DNA from: Ruminococcaceae bacterium BL-4
GTDB taxonomy: Bacteria > Bacillota > Clostridia > Oscillospirales > Acutalibacteraceae
Direction: 5' to 3'
Assembly: GCA_902809935.1 (NCBI GenBank)
Contig: LR778134.1
Span: forward strand, 372,001 to 436,000
DNA length: 64,000 nucleotides
Each line of letters opens with the position of its first letter. Positions within the stretch are counted from its first letter, which is position 1. The notes beneath the pieces were generated by a model. The model was not told the origin of the DNA. It searched no databases and saw only the letters and a program-made list of their open reading frames with translations. The position numbers and the translations under genes were made by a program. This document shows positions 63,088 to 64,000 of this stretch, in pieces.

Positions 63088-63789
63088 ATGAGTCCCCCTT
63101 TTCAGTCCATTTTTCATAAATTTTGCTCTTATGAATGGATTTGCCGCCTTGTGATGACTATCATCGGTGTTTTGGTCTGCGGATTTTCTGTGGGATTCTT
63201 TCAGGTGGCAAATTTTGGGACTGATCCTTTTACTGCATTTGCCACCGGGATTGCCAACCTTTTTCATGTATCCTACGGCACGCTATATCCATGGCTTAAT
63301 TTAGTTTTACTGATTGCCATGCTTTTTTATGGGCGTCATTACATCGGGATTGCCACGATTATTAATCTTGTTGGAATTGGGTTTATGGCTGATCTATCTA
63401 AAAGCTTTCTGTTACAGATTACCCCCGCACCTGACTTTATGGCACGGATTCTCTATCTATTAATTGGGATGATCATTCTTTGCTTCTGTGCCTCCATGTA
63501 CATGACCAGCGATTTAGGCGTCTCTACCTACGATGTAGTTGCAATCTCCCTTGCAAAACTAAAAACGCCGCTTCAGTTTCGTCTTTGGAGAGTCTTAACC
63601 GACTTTTTCTGTGTTTTGATTGGTTTTTTTCTCGGTGCCACCATCGGCGTAGGTACCATTTTTACCGCTTTCTGCATGGGTCCTTTCCTGCAGTTTTTTA
63701 ACGAGAAGCTATGGGACCCTCTTTTAATCCGAATCAGAAGTGCCGATATTCATCGACAACGTAATCAGCAAACAAATTTTAAAAATTAA
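63088..63789 (+). CDS. YczE/YitT-like membrane protein
   Basis: 233 residues with five to six membrane helices; the NFGTDPFTAFATGIA segment near residue 40 is characteristic of the YczE/YyaS group. Function unknown. ATG at 63088 is chosen; a GTG at 63067 sits before the AAAGGA ribosome site. Confidence 0.85.
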   Translation: MSPPFQSIFHKFCSYEWICRLVMTIIGVLVCGFSVGFFQVANFGTDPFTAFATGIANLFHVSYGTLYPWLNLVLLIAMLFYGRHYIGIATIINLVGIGFMADLSKSFLLQITPAPDFMARILYLLIGMIILCFCASMYMTSDLGVSTYDVVAISLAKLKTPLQFRLWRVLTDFFCVLIGFFLGATIGVGTIFTAFCMGPFLQFFNEKLWDPLLIRIRSADIHRQRNQQTNFKN

Positions 63790-63814
63790 TCCATAAAAAT
63801 GGACAAAATACAAT

Positions 63815-63854
63815 AAAAAGTCCGACACTCTTAAAAAGGGAAGTCGGACTTTTT
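63815..63854. terminator. Bidirectional terminator before the glycogen synthase end
   Basis: AAAAAGTCCGAC at 63815-63826 pairs with GTCGGACTTTTT at 63843-63854. Confidence 0.85.
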
Positions 63855-63891
63855 TATATACTTTTTTATATAAAAGATAAAGATTTAAAAA

Positions 63892-64000
63892 TTATTTTTC
63901 CTGAAGCATTCCGCGATACAACTTGATATATTCTTTTGCAGAACATCCCCAACTCATATCACAGCGCATGGCGCGTTCCACCAACAGCTGCCAGCCTTCT
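63892..64000 (-). CDS. glgA: Glycogen synthase, C-terminal end (partial)
   Basis: The last 35 codons of a reverse-strand gene running off the window. The sequence includes RAMRCDMSWGCSAKEYIKLY, a match to the C-terminal helix of GT5 glycogen/starch synthases (a Trp/Ser then Ala-x-x-Tyr pattern). The rest of the gene and its operon lie beyond base 64000. Confidence 0.75.
   Translation of the reverse strand, partial: EGWQLLVERAMRCDMSWGCSAKEYIKLYRGMLQEK

Noticed and set aside
1-64000. CRISPR array, rRNA genes, insertion sequences
   Set aside because: No regularly spaced repeats, no rRNA core sequences and no transposase-like genes or terminal inverted repeats were found.

Overview
The window joins the late half of a temperate siphophage (prophage, about 1-30,523) to about 33 kb of ordinary chromosome. 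The host looks like a low-to-mid GC Gram-positive of the Clostridia, probably Oscillospiraceae/Ruminococcaceae. The signs are AAGGAGG ribosome sites, TTG and GTG starts, T-box leaders before thrS and leuA, RNase Y/YmdB, a YloV-RecG pair, a PBP5-type carboxypeptidase and a bacillary-type L10 leader. The genus is not resolvable from sequence reading alone.

Prophage. The left end, with integrase and lysogeny control, lies outside the window. From left to right: recombination and replication (ERF annealing protein, YqaJ-type exonuclease, DUF669-like ssDNA-binding candidate, VRR-NUC nuclease, primase-helicase); a 0.36 kb iteron field that looks like the phage origin; a RinA/ArpU-like late regulator; packaging (small and large terminase); portal; a MuF minor head protein with a C-terminal zincin domain, followed by three small Cys-rich genes; scaffold and N4-gp56-type capsid; head-tail connectors; tail tube; tail assembly chaperones; a lipoprotein gene; tape measure; distal tail and baseplate proteins; receptor-binding proteins; GH25 endolysin; holins. 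An AT-rich Abi-type HEPN gene follows the lysis terminator. The element appears to end at the 3' side of a tRNA-Gly(CCC) gene, the likely attachment site.

Chromosome. Reverse-strand thrS with its T-box is followed by forward rny, ymdB, yloV and recG, then reverse sbcD-sbcC, forward dac carboxypeptidase and a VOC protein. Next comes a reverse block rpmG-secE-nusG-rplK-rplA-rplJ-rplL with promoters and an L10 leader, then a reverse unknown gene and a lipoprotein-type MltG. Forward ddl, a DUF1934 gene, argS, rsmA, a small membrane protein and a dCMP deaminase follow. The right end holds a reverse lipoprotein, an FMN hydroxyacid oxidase family protein, leuA-leuB with a T-box, a histidine phosphatase, forward XRE and YczE-like genes, and the 3' end of a glycogen synthase.

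The most interesting material is accessory cargo in the prophage: the MuF-zincin gene coupled to a small zinc-ribbon gene, the hairpin-punctuated mini-genes, the lipoprotein placed between tail chaperone and tape measure, and the terminal Abi/HEPN gene. All functional calls are from reading motifs and gene order; no database search was run.
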